A stretch of DNA of 23,812 nucleotides, taken from IMG/VR virus record IMGVR_UViG_3300040811_001441, positions 1 to 23,812 of that record; one strand, written 5' to 3'. Positions 6,161 to 13,531 of this stretch are shown here, piece after piece. The notes beneath the pieces were generated by a model. The model saw only the letters and a program-made list of their open reading frames with translations. It ran no database searches and was not told the origin of the DNA. Source of the stretch: a virus. The position numbers and the translations under genes were made by a program. Numbering within the stretch: position 1 is the first letter of the stretch; each line of letters opens with the position of its first letter.

Positions 6161-8458
6161 ATGATTCAGGTAGTAAAACGTGATGGGCGTAAAGAAACAC
6201 TAGATATCGAGAAATTTCACAAAGTTGTATTCCATGCTTGTGAAGATGTCACTGGTGTTAGCCCATCGGAAGTGGAAATCAAAAGCCAAATCCAATTTTT
6301 CAATGGAATGTCAACAAAAGAAATTCAGGAAACATTGATTAAAGCTGCGTCTGATCTGATTTCTGAAGAGACTCCAAATTATCAATTTGTTGGCGGCCGT
6401 TTGATTAATTACGCTTTACGAAAAGAAGTCTATGGATCCTTTGAACCGATCCACGTTAAGGAATTGGTTGAACGTAATACTGAGCATGGCTTTTACGATC
6501 CTGAATTAATTACTTATTACAATGATGAAGAATGGGACAAGATCAATGGTTTCATTAAGCATCAGCGTGATGAACAACTAACATATGTTGCCATGGAACA
6601 ATTGCGTGGCAAATATCTGTGCCAAAACAGAGTTACAGGAGAAATCTTTGAAACACCGCAAATGTGTTATATCTTGATTGCTGCAACTCTTTTCAATAAC
6701 TACCCAAAAGAAACCCGTTTGAAATGGGTTAAGGACTATTATGACGCCATCTCTCTTCACGATATCAGCCTTCCTACTCCTGTCATGGCAGGTGTACGTA
6801 CTCCTCAACGTCAGTTCTCGTCGTGCGTACTTATCGAAACAGGTGATTCCCTTGACAGCATTAATGCTACTTCTAGTAGCATCGTTAAGTACGTATCCCA
6901 AAAAGCAGGAATTGGAATTGGGGCTGGTTCAATCCGCGCTATCGGTTCACCTATTAGGAAAGGAGACGCGTACCACACAGGAGTAATTCCTTTCTATAAG
7001 CACTTCCAATCTGCAACTAAATCTTGTTCTCAAGGTGGTGTTCGTGGCGGTGCTGCAACTTTGTATTATCCTATTTGGCATTATGAAGTTGAAGATTTGG
7101 TTGTCTTAAAAAACAACAAAGGTACCGAAGACAACCGCGTACGCCATATGGACTACGGTGTTCAATTCAACAAACTAATGTATGAACGTTTAATCAAAGG
7201 TGAAGAAATTACATTGTTCTCTCCTAAAGATGTCCCAGGTTTGTATGATGCGTTCTTTGCGGATCAAGACAAGTTTCGTGAGCTATATGAAAAAGCTGAA
7301 CGCGCCACGAGTATTCGCAAGAAGAAAATTCCTGCGGCTCAGCTGTTCAGTATGTTTATGGAAGAACGCAAAAATACTGGTCGCATTTATCTACAAAACG
7401 TTGATAACGCAAATGATCATGGCGCGTTTTGGCCTGAGGTTGCGCCGATTCGTCAATCAAACCTTTGCGCTGAAATTGATTTGCCAACCAAACCATTGAA
7501 TGATATTAATGATCCTGAAGGTGAAATCTCTCTATGTACTCTAAGTGCTATTAACTGGGGTAACGTTAAATCGCCGGCAGATTTTGAAAAGGCATGTACA
7601 CTTGCTGTTCGTGGTCTAGATGCTCTACTTTCATACCAAAATTATCCTATTTTGGCTGCACAGCTTTCTACTGAAAAGCGTCGTCCTATTGGTGTTGGTA
7701 TTATTAACTTTGCATATTGGTTGGCTAAGCAAGATTTGACATATCAAGATATTACTCCTGAAGGTCTTGAGCTGATTGACGAATATGCCGAAGCATGGTC
7801 CTATTATCTGATTAAGGCATCAGCCGATCTCGCGGTTGAGCAAGGCGCCATTCCCGGTGTAATGGAAACTAAATACGGTAACGGTATTACGCCAAACCAA
7901 ACATACAAGAAGGATCTCGACGATCTTGTTCCTCACAAAGAGCGTATGGATTGGAATGGTTTGCGCCGTCAACTTAAAGATACAGGCATTCGTAATTCTA
8001 CCTTAATGGCATTGATGCCTTCAGAAACAAGTGCACAAGTTGCCAACGCTACGAACGGTATTGAACCACCTCGGTCGTTGATTTCCGTTAAGCAATCAAA
8101 GCACGGTGTACTCAAGCAGGTGGTTCCACAATTCCACCATTTGAAAAATAAGTATGATTTGCTGTGGGATCAAAAATCTCCGCAAGGATACTTAAAGATT
8201 ATGGCTGTTCTTCAGAAATACATTGACCAAGGTATCTCTGTCAATACAAGTTATAATCCGCAATTCTTTGAAGATGAAAAGATTCCAATGAGCGTGTTAC
8301 TACAAGACCTTCTTATGTTCTATAAGTATGGAGGTAAGCAATTGTATTACTTCAATACATATGATGGTCAAGGCGAACTTGATATTGATAAGATGACTGA
8401 AGAACCCCTTGCTCAAGGCGAAGTTGACGATGACGATTGCGAGTCTTGTAAAATCTAA
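6161..8458 (+). CDS. nrdA: Ribonucleoside-diphosphate reductase class Ia, alpha subunit NrdA
   Basis: This 765-aa large subunit reduces ribonucleoside diphosphates to deoxy forms, feeding dNTP synthesis. An ATP-cone regulatory domain occupies about residues 1-95 (VVKRDGRKE start). Active-site residues are all visible: C222 (FSSCVL), N434/C436/E438 in NLCAEID, and C459 (SLCTLSAINWG). The mobile C-terminal redox pair is C760/C763 (DCESCKI), the pair recharged by glutaredoxin or thioredoxin. Length matches the E. coli enzyme (761). No intein or intron interrupts it. Strong AAAAGGAAAA precedes the ATG. nrdB and a glutaredoxin follow, forming a complete set. Confidence 0.98.
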   Translation: MIQVVKRDGRKETLDIEKFHKVVFHACEDVTGVSPSEVEIKSQIQFFNGMSTKEIQETLIKAASDLISEETPNYQFVGGRLINYALRKEVYGSFEPIHVKELVERNTEHGFYDPELITYYNDEEWDKINGFIKHQRDEQLTYVAMEQLRGKYLCQNRVTGEIFETPQMCYILIAATLFNNYPKETRLKWVKDYYDAISLHDISLPTPVMAGVRTPQRQFSSCVLIETGDSLDSINATSSSIVKYVSQKAGIGIGAGSIRAIGSPIRKGDAYHTGVIPFYKHFQSATKSCSQGGVRGGAATLYYPIWHYEVEDLVVLKNNKGTEDNRVRHMDYGVQFNKLMYERLIKGEEITLFSPKDVPGLYDAFFADQDKFRELYEKAERATSIRKKKIPAAQLFSMFMEERKNTGRIYLQNVDNANDHGAFWPEVAPIRQSNLCAEIDLPTKPLNDINDPEGEISLCTLSAINWGNVKSPADFEKACTLAVRGLDALLSYQNYPILAAQLSTEKRRPIGVGIINFAYWLAKQDLTYQDITPEGLELIDEYAEAWSYYLIKASADLAVEQGAIPGVMETKYGNGITPNQTYKKDLDDLVPHKERMDWNGLRRQLKDTGIRNSTLMALMPSETSAQVANATNGIEPPRSLISVKQSKHGVLKQVVPQFHHLKNKYDLLWDQKSPQGYLKIMAVLQKYIDQGISVNTSYNPQFFEDEKIPMSVLLQDLLMFYKYGGKQLYYFNTYDGQGELDIDKMTEEPLAQGEVDDDDCESCKI

Positions 8459-8486
8459 TTGACATTTATTTAATTTGTGATATATT
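8459..8486 (+). promoter_or_regulatory. Sigma70-like promoter of nrdB
   Basis: TTGACA at 8459-8464 and TATATT at 8481-8486 with a 16-nt spacer lie in the 63-bp nrdA-nrdB gap, 35 nt before nrdB. The TTGACA begins within the nrdA stop region. It would let nrdB be expressed separately from nrdA. Confidence 0.65.
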
Positions 8487-8521
8487 TGAAAATATATTAA
8501 TCAAAAAAAGAAGGAAAACGA

Positions 8522-9649
8522 ATGAGTGTATTCGACGTACAAAACCGTGTTGACCATACAGCTGTTGCGGCATTTTTGGATCCTAGCGGTGGTCCTACAA
8601 TTCAACGCTATGATACACTAAAGTATAAGCAATTTGACCAATTGACTGATAAGCAATTAGGTTTCTTTTGGCGTCCTGAAGAAGTTGATATTTACAAAGA
8701 TGCAAAAGATTTCAAAAATTTAACTGAGCACGAACAGCATATCTTTACTTCCAATCTAAAGCGCCAAATCCTTCTTGATTCTGTTCAAGGCCGTGCACCT
8801 GCTGAAAGCTTTGGTTCTATTGTTTCGTTACCTGAACTTGAAAATTGGATTATCACTTGGACGTTTTCTGAAACAATCCACAGCCGTTCTTATACGCATA
8901 TTATTCGTAACGTATATTCAAATCCGTCTAAGATCTTTGATGAAATGATGGATATTCAAGAAATCGTTGATTGTGCTGATTCCATTTCAGGCTATTATGA
9001 TGAGCTCATTAAAATGGCAGGTTACTACAATTTGTTGGGTGAAGGCCGTCACGCTATCAACGGCGACATTGTTGCTGTAGATCTATATGAAATGAAAAAG
9101 CTTTTATACCTTACGCTGATGAGCGTAAACATTTTAGAAGGAGTTCGTTTCTATGTATCATTTGCGTGCTCGTGGGCGTTTGCCGAGCTCAAGAAAATGG
9201 AAGGTAACGCTAAGATTATTAAGCTTATTGCTCGTGATGAGAATCTCCATTTGGCTTCAACGCAAATGATGTTAAAATTGCTTCGTAAAGAAGATCCTGA
9301 CTTTGAAAAGATTGCGACTGAAACTGAAGAAGCATGTATTCAAATGTTTGTAGACGCAGTTGACCAAGAAAAAGCTTGGGCTGAATACCTATTCAAAGAT
9401 GGGAGTATGATTGGATTAAATACTGAGCTGTTGAGTCAATACATTGAGTATATTGCCAATCGCCGTATGACCAATGTTAAATTAAAATCTCCTTACAATA
9501 TTAAAAACAATCCATTACCGTGGACACAAAAATGGATTTCAGGCGCAGAGGTGCAGGTTGCTCCTCAAGAAACTGAAATTACTAGTTATGTACAAGGTGG
9601 AACTAAACAAGACGTATCAACTGACACATTTAAAGGATTCTCACTATGA
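8522..9649 (+). CDS. nrdB: Ribonucleoside-diphosphate reductase class Ia, beta subunit NrdB
   Basis: This 375-aa small subunit holds the di-iron centre and the stable tyrosyl radical passed to NrdA. All expected residues are present: D86 (LLDSVQGR), E117 and H120 (FSETIHSRSY), radical Tyr124 in the same motif, E206 (NILEGVRF), E240 and H243 (ARDENLHL). The C-terminal tail ending FKGFSL is the NrdA-docking peptide, though E. coli NrdB ends FQL. Length matches E. coli NrdB (376). GAAGGA upstream is a good ribosome site. The stop overlaps the glutaredoxin start by ATGA, so the two are translationally coupled. Confidence 0.98.
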   Translation: MSVFDVQNRVDHTAVAAFLDPSGGPTIQRYDTLKYKQFDQLTDKQLGFFWRPEEVDIYKDAKDFKNLTEHEQHIFTSNLKRQILLDSVQGRAPAESFGSIVSLPELENWIITWTFSETIHSRSYTHIIRNVYSNPSKIFDEMMDIQEIVDCADSISGYYDELIKMAGYYNLLGEGRHAINGDIVAVDLYEMKKLLYLTLMSVNILEGVRFYVSFACSWAFAELKKMEGNAKIIKLIARDENLHLASTQMMLKLLRKEDPDFEKIATETEEACIQMFVDAVDQEKAWAEYLFKDGSMIGLNTELLSQYIEYIANRRMTNVKLKSPYNIKNNPLPWTQKWISGAEVQVAPQETEITSYVQGGTKQDVSTDTFKGFSL

Positions 9650-9900
9650 CCGTAGAAATTTGGGGTAAGGAAGCTTGCCCATCATGTAAATCAGCAAGAC
9701 AGTTTTGTAGATCTCGAAACCTAGATTTTGATTATAAAATTCTAGGAACGGATTTTACTCGTGAAGAAGTGTTTGAAAACTTTCCTGAAGCAAAAACTTT
9801 TCCACAGATTAAAGTTAATGGTAGTATCGTTGGTGGTTATGAGGCATTTGTAAAATACGTTGAGGACACGGGATACACAGGAACTGGTCACTCATTATAA
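9646..9900 (+). CDS. Glutaredoxin (CPSC active site)
   Basis: This 84-aa thioredoxin-fold protein likely re-reduces the C-terminal cysteines of NrdA. The active site is CPSC (C11-C14), a variant of the usual CPYC. The cis-Pro loop TFPQI (~51-55) and the GGYEAF glutathione-binding motif (~63-68) follow. It overlaps nrdB by ATGA, which supports the RNR link. The stop codon overlaps an exact TATAAATA motif for the next gene. Confidence 0.95.
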   Translation: MTVEIWGKEACPSCKSARQFCRSRNLDFDYKILGTDFTREEVFENFPEAKTFPQIKVNGSIVGGYEAFVKYVEDTGYTGTGHSL

Positions 9901-9903
9901 ATA
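9896..9903 (+). promoter_or_regulatory. T4-type late promoter (exact TATAAATA) before the ALA synthase gene
   Basis: This exact TATAAATA begins just before the glutaredoxin stop codon and ends 30 nt before the ALA synthase ATG. The match and spacing equal the copy before the gp67-like gene, suggesting late expression of the metabolic gene. Confidence 0.6.
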
Positions 9904-9933
9904 ATTCGTAATAATAATTAAGTGAGTTATATT

Positions 9934-11130
9934 ATGGATTACTTGCAATATTTTGAGGATACGATAAAAGACTTTAAATCCGATGGACGATATAGAGTCT
10001 TTAACGATATCATTCGAGAAAAAGGAAATTTTCCTAAAGCAATATGGTATGGTAAGTATGCTCCAAAAAATATTGTAAATTGGTGCTCTAATGATTATCT
10101 AGGTATGGGTCAAAACCAATATGTTATTGATGCCATGCACACTGCGTTAGACCAAACAGGCGCAGGTTCTGGCGGTACTCGTAACATCGGCGGGACATCC
10201 CAATATCACGTTACCCTTGAGCGGGAACTTGCGCTGCTTCACAACAAAGAGGCGGCGCTTCTTTTTTCTTCGGCATATGTAGCAAATGAATGGTCGATTA
10301 TTGCTCTTAGCCGTATTATACCAAATATTTGTTATATTTCGGATACAAAGAATCATGCTTCTATTATTATGGGTGTTAAGCATAGCCGAGCACCGAAGCA
10401 TTTGTTTGAACATAACAATATGCAAGACTTGGAAGAAAAACTCGAAACCGCAGTTAAGAATAACCAAATCCCTTGTATTCTATTTGAGTCAGTTTATTCC
10501 ATGGACGGTGATGTATCACCCATCAAAGACATCTGTGATTTAGCAGATAAATATGGGGCAATAACTTATATTGATGAAGTTCATGCAGTTGGTTTGTATG
10601 GAGACACCGGCGCAGGTTATTGCGAACAGTTAGGTCTCCAAGATAGGATAACAATTATAAATGGAACATTGGGAAAAGCCTTTGGGGTTCAAGGTGGGTA
10701 TATTGCTGGCGATCGCATTGTTACTGACGCTATTCGGTCCGTGGCTTCTGGGTTCATCTTTACAACAAGTATCTCGCCCGCAATCTGCGCCGGTGCTATT
10801 GCCTCCATCAAATATCTCCGTGACCATCCTTCCCTCCGCAGAAGACATCAGAAAAAAGCAGAACAATTAAAGTATCTGCTCGGCCACGAAGATATTCATA
10901 TTCATCAAAACGCGTGCACACATATCGTACCCGTGATGGTTAACGATGCGTTTAAATGTAAAGCCGCGAGTGACCGTCTATTGAATGATTATGGAATTTA
11001 TATTCAACCAATTAACAGTCCTACAGTTGATCCTGGTACTGAAAGATTACGTATTGCGCCAACCCCTTATCACGACGATATAATGGTTATTGAATTGGTT
11101 ACTGCATTGAAAGAAGTACTATGTGGGTGA
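9934..11130 (+). CDS. hemA: 5-aminolevulinate synthase (ALAS, C4 pathway)
   Basis: This PLP enzyme condenses succinyl-CoA and glycine to 5-aminolevulinate, the first step of heme and other tetrapyrroles in alphaproteobacteria. ATG 9934 (398 aa) is chosen over GTG 9922 because the protein then starts MDYLQYFE and aligns directly with Rhodobacter-type ALAS. Visible residues: R21 (GRYRVF), [22 protein letters not shown] (T82, N84), H141 (KNHASI), S189 (ESVYSMDGD), D214/H217 (YIDEVHAVG), PLP-lysine K248 (NGTLGKAFG), and [11 protein letters not shown] near the C-terminus. The related enzymes KBL and BioF lack this whole combination. The gene is intact and full length. It lies next to the RNR genes under a late-type promoter. 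Internal patches are GC- and C-rich relative to neighbours. Confidence 0.96.
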   Translation: MDYLQYFEDTIKDFKSDGRYRVFNDIIREKGNFPKAIWYGKYAPKNIVNWCSNDYLGMGQNQYVIDAMHTALDQTGAGSGGTRNIGGTSQYHVTLERELALLHNKEAALLFSSAYVANEWSIIALSRIIPNICYISDTKNHASIIMGVKHSRAPKHLFEHNNMQDLEEKLETAVKNNQIPCILFESVYSMDGDVSPIKDICDLADKYGAITYIDEVHAVGLYGDTGAGYCEQLGLQDRITIINGTLGKAFGVQGGYIAGDRIVTDAIRSVASGFIFTTSISPAICAGAIASIKYLRDHPSLRRRHQKKAEQLKYLLGHEDIHIHQNACTHIVPVMVNDAFKCKAASDRLLNDYGIYIQPINSPTVDPGTERLRIAPTPYHDDIMVIELVTALKEVLCG

Positions 11131-11297
11131 TAAGAAATAAAGAAGGCGAATTGATTGGTATGTCTCCACGTAAAGAAGAAGCAATTAATATGGCTGAAAG
11201 AAACTATAAACGTGATGAATATATAATTGAAGAAGCGTTAGATCAGATTGAGTTGTTTCAAATCTATCGTTCTTATTATAAAACGAGGTCAATATGA
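11121..11297 (+). CDS. Small protein of unknown function (58 aa)
   Basis: This short gene starts at ATG 11121, overlapping the end of ALA synthase by 10 bp, and its stop overlaps the next ATG as ATGA. The product starts [20 protein letters not shown] and is mostly a charged helix (Glu, Lys, Arg, Tyr), ending SYYKTRSI. No membrane segment or metal motif is seen. GAAAGAAG before the start can serve as ribosome site. Tight coupling on both sides is the main evidence that it is real and belongs to the same transcript. I do not recognise the family. Confidence 0.75.
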   Translation: MWVIRNKEGELIGMSPRKEEAINMAERNYKRDEYIIEEALDQIELFQIYRSYYKTRSI

Positions 11298-11770
11298 ATC
11301 AACTTGAAGCCGCATTTTTCGGCAAAACAATATGGAAGAAAGAGAATAAGATGACTAAATTGAAAAAAGCATTCTGGTTTGTACTTGGTATTTTGTGTTT
11401 GGGTATTGCATACCTAGGCGTAATTCTACCAGGTATTCCGTGGAGTACCCCGATCCTTGGCGCAGCATTTTGCTTTGCTAAGTCGAGCGAAAAGTTCCAC
11501 AATTGGATTATGAACCATAAACTGTTTGGACCATTCATTACCGAATGGCAAACGTATAAAGTATATCCACAAAAAGGCAAGTATATTATGATGGCGGTTA
11601 TGTCAACATCACTTGCCGTAATGTGGTTTGGTACAGGCAATCCGATGGCAACGTTATACTTGTTTATCTTGTTTGCTTTGATTGTTACGTGGGCATGGAG
11701 ATTTCCAGGTTCGAAAGAAGAAGCACAGCGTCGTATTGATGCAGGAGAGAAGCTTGGCTGGTTTAAATAA
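11294..11770 (+). CDS. DUF454/YbaN-like inner-membrane protein
   Basis: This 158-aa protein matches the pattern of the DUF454 (E. coli YbaN) family. The first hydrophobic helix leads into LGVILPGIPWSTPILGAAFCFAKSS, then FHNWIMNHKLFGPFI and W84-containing EWQTYKVYP, followed by two more hydrophobic segments (~97-115 and ~118-135) and a charged end. In YbaN the corresponding motif is 'LGVVLPVLPTTPFILLAAWCFARSS'. ATG 11294 overlaps the upstream gene; ATG 11351 (MTKLKKAFWF) is an alternative closer to the usual family start. The biochemical role of DUF454 is not established. Its coupling to ALA synthase through a 58-aa gene is notable. Confidence 0.88.
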   Translation: MNQLEAAFFGKTIWKKENKMTKLKKAFWFVLGILCLGIAYLGVILPGIPWSTPILGAAFCFAKSSEKFHNWIMNHKLFGPFITEWQTYKVYPQKGKYIMMAVMSTSLAVMWFGTGNPMATLYLFILFALIVTWAWRFPGSKEEAQRRIDAGEKLGWFK

Positions 11771-11855
11771 AGAAGAACATAAGGATTGGTGCGCTAGCTT
11801 AAATACACTACTTTTAAGCCATCCACCAAAACCTGCACCTTGTAATTGTAGATAA
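11754..11855 (+). CDS. Possible 33-aa Cys-containing ORF
   Basis: A TTG at 11754, inside the end of the YbaN-like gene, follows a good AGGAG (11743-11747). The reading frame runs to TAA at 11853-11855, giving 33 residues that include LNKEEHKDWC and end PKPAPCNCR (three Cys). The strong ribosome site and protein-like composition argue for a gene. The shortness and TTG start argue against it. Confidence 0.35.
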   Translation: MAGLNKEEHKDWCASLNTLLLSHPPKPAPCNCR

Positions 11856-11858
11856 ATA
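11851..11858 (+). promoter_or_regulatory. T4-type late promoter-like motif (GATAAATA)
   Basis: GATAAATA fits NATAAATA in the 171-bp gap before the sugar-nucleotide dehydratase gene, ending 83 nt before its ATG. This is farther than the other copies, leaving a leader that would include the hairpin at 11871-11906. Confidence 0.45.
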
Positions 11859-11870
11859 AAGATAATAACG

Positions 11871-11914
11871 CCCCTCAGGCCACGTATATCAGCTCTAACC
11901 GAGGGGTCACTTTT
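11871..11914 (+). terminator. GC-rich hairpin with short T run
   Basis: CCCCTC (11871-11876) pairs with GAGGGG (11901-11906), extended by GG (11878-11879) with CC (11899-11900) across one bulged A. The loop is about 19 nt and TTTT follows at 11911-11914. It may terminate the ALA synthase transcript, or act as a structured leader if transcription starts from 11851-11858. The weak, displaced T run makes terminator activity uncertain. Confidence 0.45.
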
Positions 11915-11941
11915 CACAATGATTTTGATGACGGAGACATT

Positions 11942-12967
11942 ATGGCAAAACGAATTCTTATCACCGGTGGCGGTGGTTTCATTGCGCATCACTTAATTAA
12001 TCAAGTACTTATCCGAACAGATTGGGAAATTGTAACGCTTGATCGCTTAGATTACAGTGGCAACCTTAATCGCTTACACGATTTGCTACAAGACAGGACA
12101 CCTGCTGAACGCAAAAGAGTACGAACAATCTTTCATGATTTAAAAGCAGAAATCAACCCAATGCTCGAAGCAGACATTGGTCCTGTTGATATTATTGCCC
12201 ATCTTGCAGCAGGTTCTCACGTTGACCGTTCTATTGAGCGCCCAATGGAATTTGTAATGGACAATGTTGTTGGTACTTGTAACCTATTAGAATATGCTCG
12301 ACGTCAGGACAATCTTGAAAGATTCCTTTATTTCTCAACAGATGAAGTATTCGGCCCAGCACCTGAAGGAGTAAAATACGATGAGTATGATCGTTATAAT
12401 TCAACTAATCCGTACTCTGCGTCAAAGGCGGGCGGCGAAGAACTTGCGGTAGCATTCCAAAATACTTATAATATGCCAATCTATATTACGCATACTATGA
12501 ACGTATTTGGCCAACGCCAGCATCCTGAGAAATTTATTCCTTTATGTATCCGTAAAGCTCGCGATGGTGAAACGGTAACAATTCACAGTGATGAAACAAA
12601 AACAATTCCAGGAAGCCGTCATTATATCCATGCCGAAGACGTGGCTGATGCTACACTCTTTTTGTTAGAACATAACAATACTTTGGATATGACAAATAAC
12701 ACAGGAATCAAATGTCCTAAGTTTAATATTTGTGGTGCAACCGAATTGAATAATCTTGAGCTTGCACAAATGATTGCTGATGCACAAGGAAAGGAATTGA
12801 AATATGAGTTTATGGACTTCCATAGCAGTCGTCCTGGTCACGATTTGCGTTATGCTCTTAGTGGGGATCGCATGTTACGTATGGGCTGGGGCCCACAACC
12901 AGTTGAACGACGAATTGAAGAAGTTGTTAGATGGACTTTAGATAACACAAGGTGGCTTGATATATGA
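11942..12967 (+). CDS. Sugar-nucleotide dehydratase/epimerase (dTDP-glucose 4,6-dehydratase-like)
   Basis: This 341-aa extended short-chain dehydrogenase binds NAD(P) through the Rossmann motif TGGGGFIAHH (residues 8-17). DRLDYSGNLNRL after strand 2 is typical of RmlB-like dehydratases. The active site includes FSTDEVFG with T133, D134 and E135 (the dehydratase Asp-Glu pair) and Y158/K162 in YSASK. RPGHDLRYALS near the C-terminus matches the substrate loop of this family. The likely reaction is conversion of an NDP-glucose to the 4-keto-6-deoxy sugar; nucleotide preference cannot be read. GGAG precedes the start. The next gene overlaps by ATGA, so dehydratase and methyltransferase are coupled. 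Confidence 0.92.
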   Translation: MAKRILITGGGGFIAHHLINQVLIRTDWEIVTLDRLDYSGNLNRLHDLLQDRTPAERKRVRTIFHDLKAEINPMLEADIGPVDIIAHLAAGSHVDRSIERPMEFVMDNVVGTCNLLEYARRQDNLERFLYFSTDEVFGPAPEGVKYDEYDRYNSTNPYSASKAGGEELAVAFQNTYNMPIYITHTMNVFGQRQHPEKFIPLCIRKARDGETVTIHSDETKTIPGSRHYIHAEDVADATLFLLEHNNTLDMTNNTGIKCPKFNICGATELNNLELAQMIADAQGKELKYEFMDFHSSRPGHDLRYALSGDRMLRMGWGPQPVERRIEEVVRWTLDNTRWLDI

Positions 12968-13530
12968 AATGGGAAGAATACATTCAACGAGAATATGAAA
13001 AATCGTTGTATGCTGAACGATCTGATATTAATGAACACTTGCCTATCTTGGCAAGCCTAGCTATTGAATGCGATCACGTCACTGAGATGGGAAGCCGTTT
13101 CGGTGACAGTACTCGAGCATTCTTAACAACAAACGCAAAGTTTGTTGCATACGATTTAGAATTAGTTGATTCGGTTCAAGTTTTGTTTGATAAAGCAAAG
13201 GCTGCAGGTAAAGATGTATCATACATCAAAGCGGATACAAGACAACTTGAGATTGAAGAAACTGATATGTTGTTTATTGATACTTGGCACAGCGGTGTTC
13301 AACTTCAGCAAGAGTTGAAATTGCATGGAAATAAAGCACGCAAATACCTTGCATTCCACGATACTCAAACTTATGGGTTAATGGATGAAAGTTGGGACAA
13401 GCAACGCCAAATTCACCACGGTGAAGGATTGCTACCTGCAATTATTAACTTTATGATTGTTAATCCGCACTGGCGGTTTAAACTTCACCGAACAAATAAT
13501 AATGGATTGACTGTTTTAGAAAGAGGATAA
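12964..13530 (+). CDS. Class I SAM-dependent methyltransferase-like protein
   Basis: This 188-aa protein shows a methyltransferase motif I at ~41-49 (EMGSRFGDST), an acidic residue after strand 2 (YDLEL), and a motif of the form LFIDTWHS ... YLAFHDT, resembling the Methyltransf_24/cephalosporin-hydroxylase-like group where an Asp/His pair binds metal. It may methylate a sugar or other small molecule. It is coupled by ATGA to the sugar-nucleotide dehydratase and is followed 2 bp later by the GT17 fusion gene, which supports a role in glycan decoration. The substrate is unknown. Confidence 0.75.
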   Translation: MKWEEYIQREYEKSLYAERSDINEHLPILASLAIECDHVTEMGSRFGDSTRAFLTTNAKFVAYDLELVDSVQVLFDKAKAAGKDVSYIKADTRQLEIEETDMLFIDTWHSGVQLQQELKLHGNKARKYLAFHDTQTYGLMDESWDKQRQIHHGEGLLPAIINFMIVNPHWRFKLHRTNNNGLTVLERG

Positions 13531-13531
13531 T

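Noticed and set aside
6161-9649. Intein, intron or homing endonuclease in nrdA or nrdB, common in phage RNR genes
   Set aside because: Both frames are continuous and of normal length, and all active-site motifs are uninterrupted.
9934-11130. Alternative identity of the PLP enzyme as 2-amino-3-ketobutyrate CoA ligase, BioF or serine palmitoyltransferase
   Set aside because: The GRYRVF start with R21, [20 protein letters not shown] and ESVYSMDGD together match ALAS rather than the sister families.
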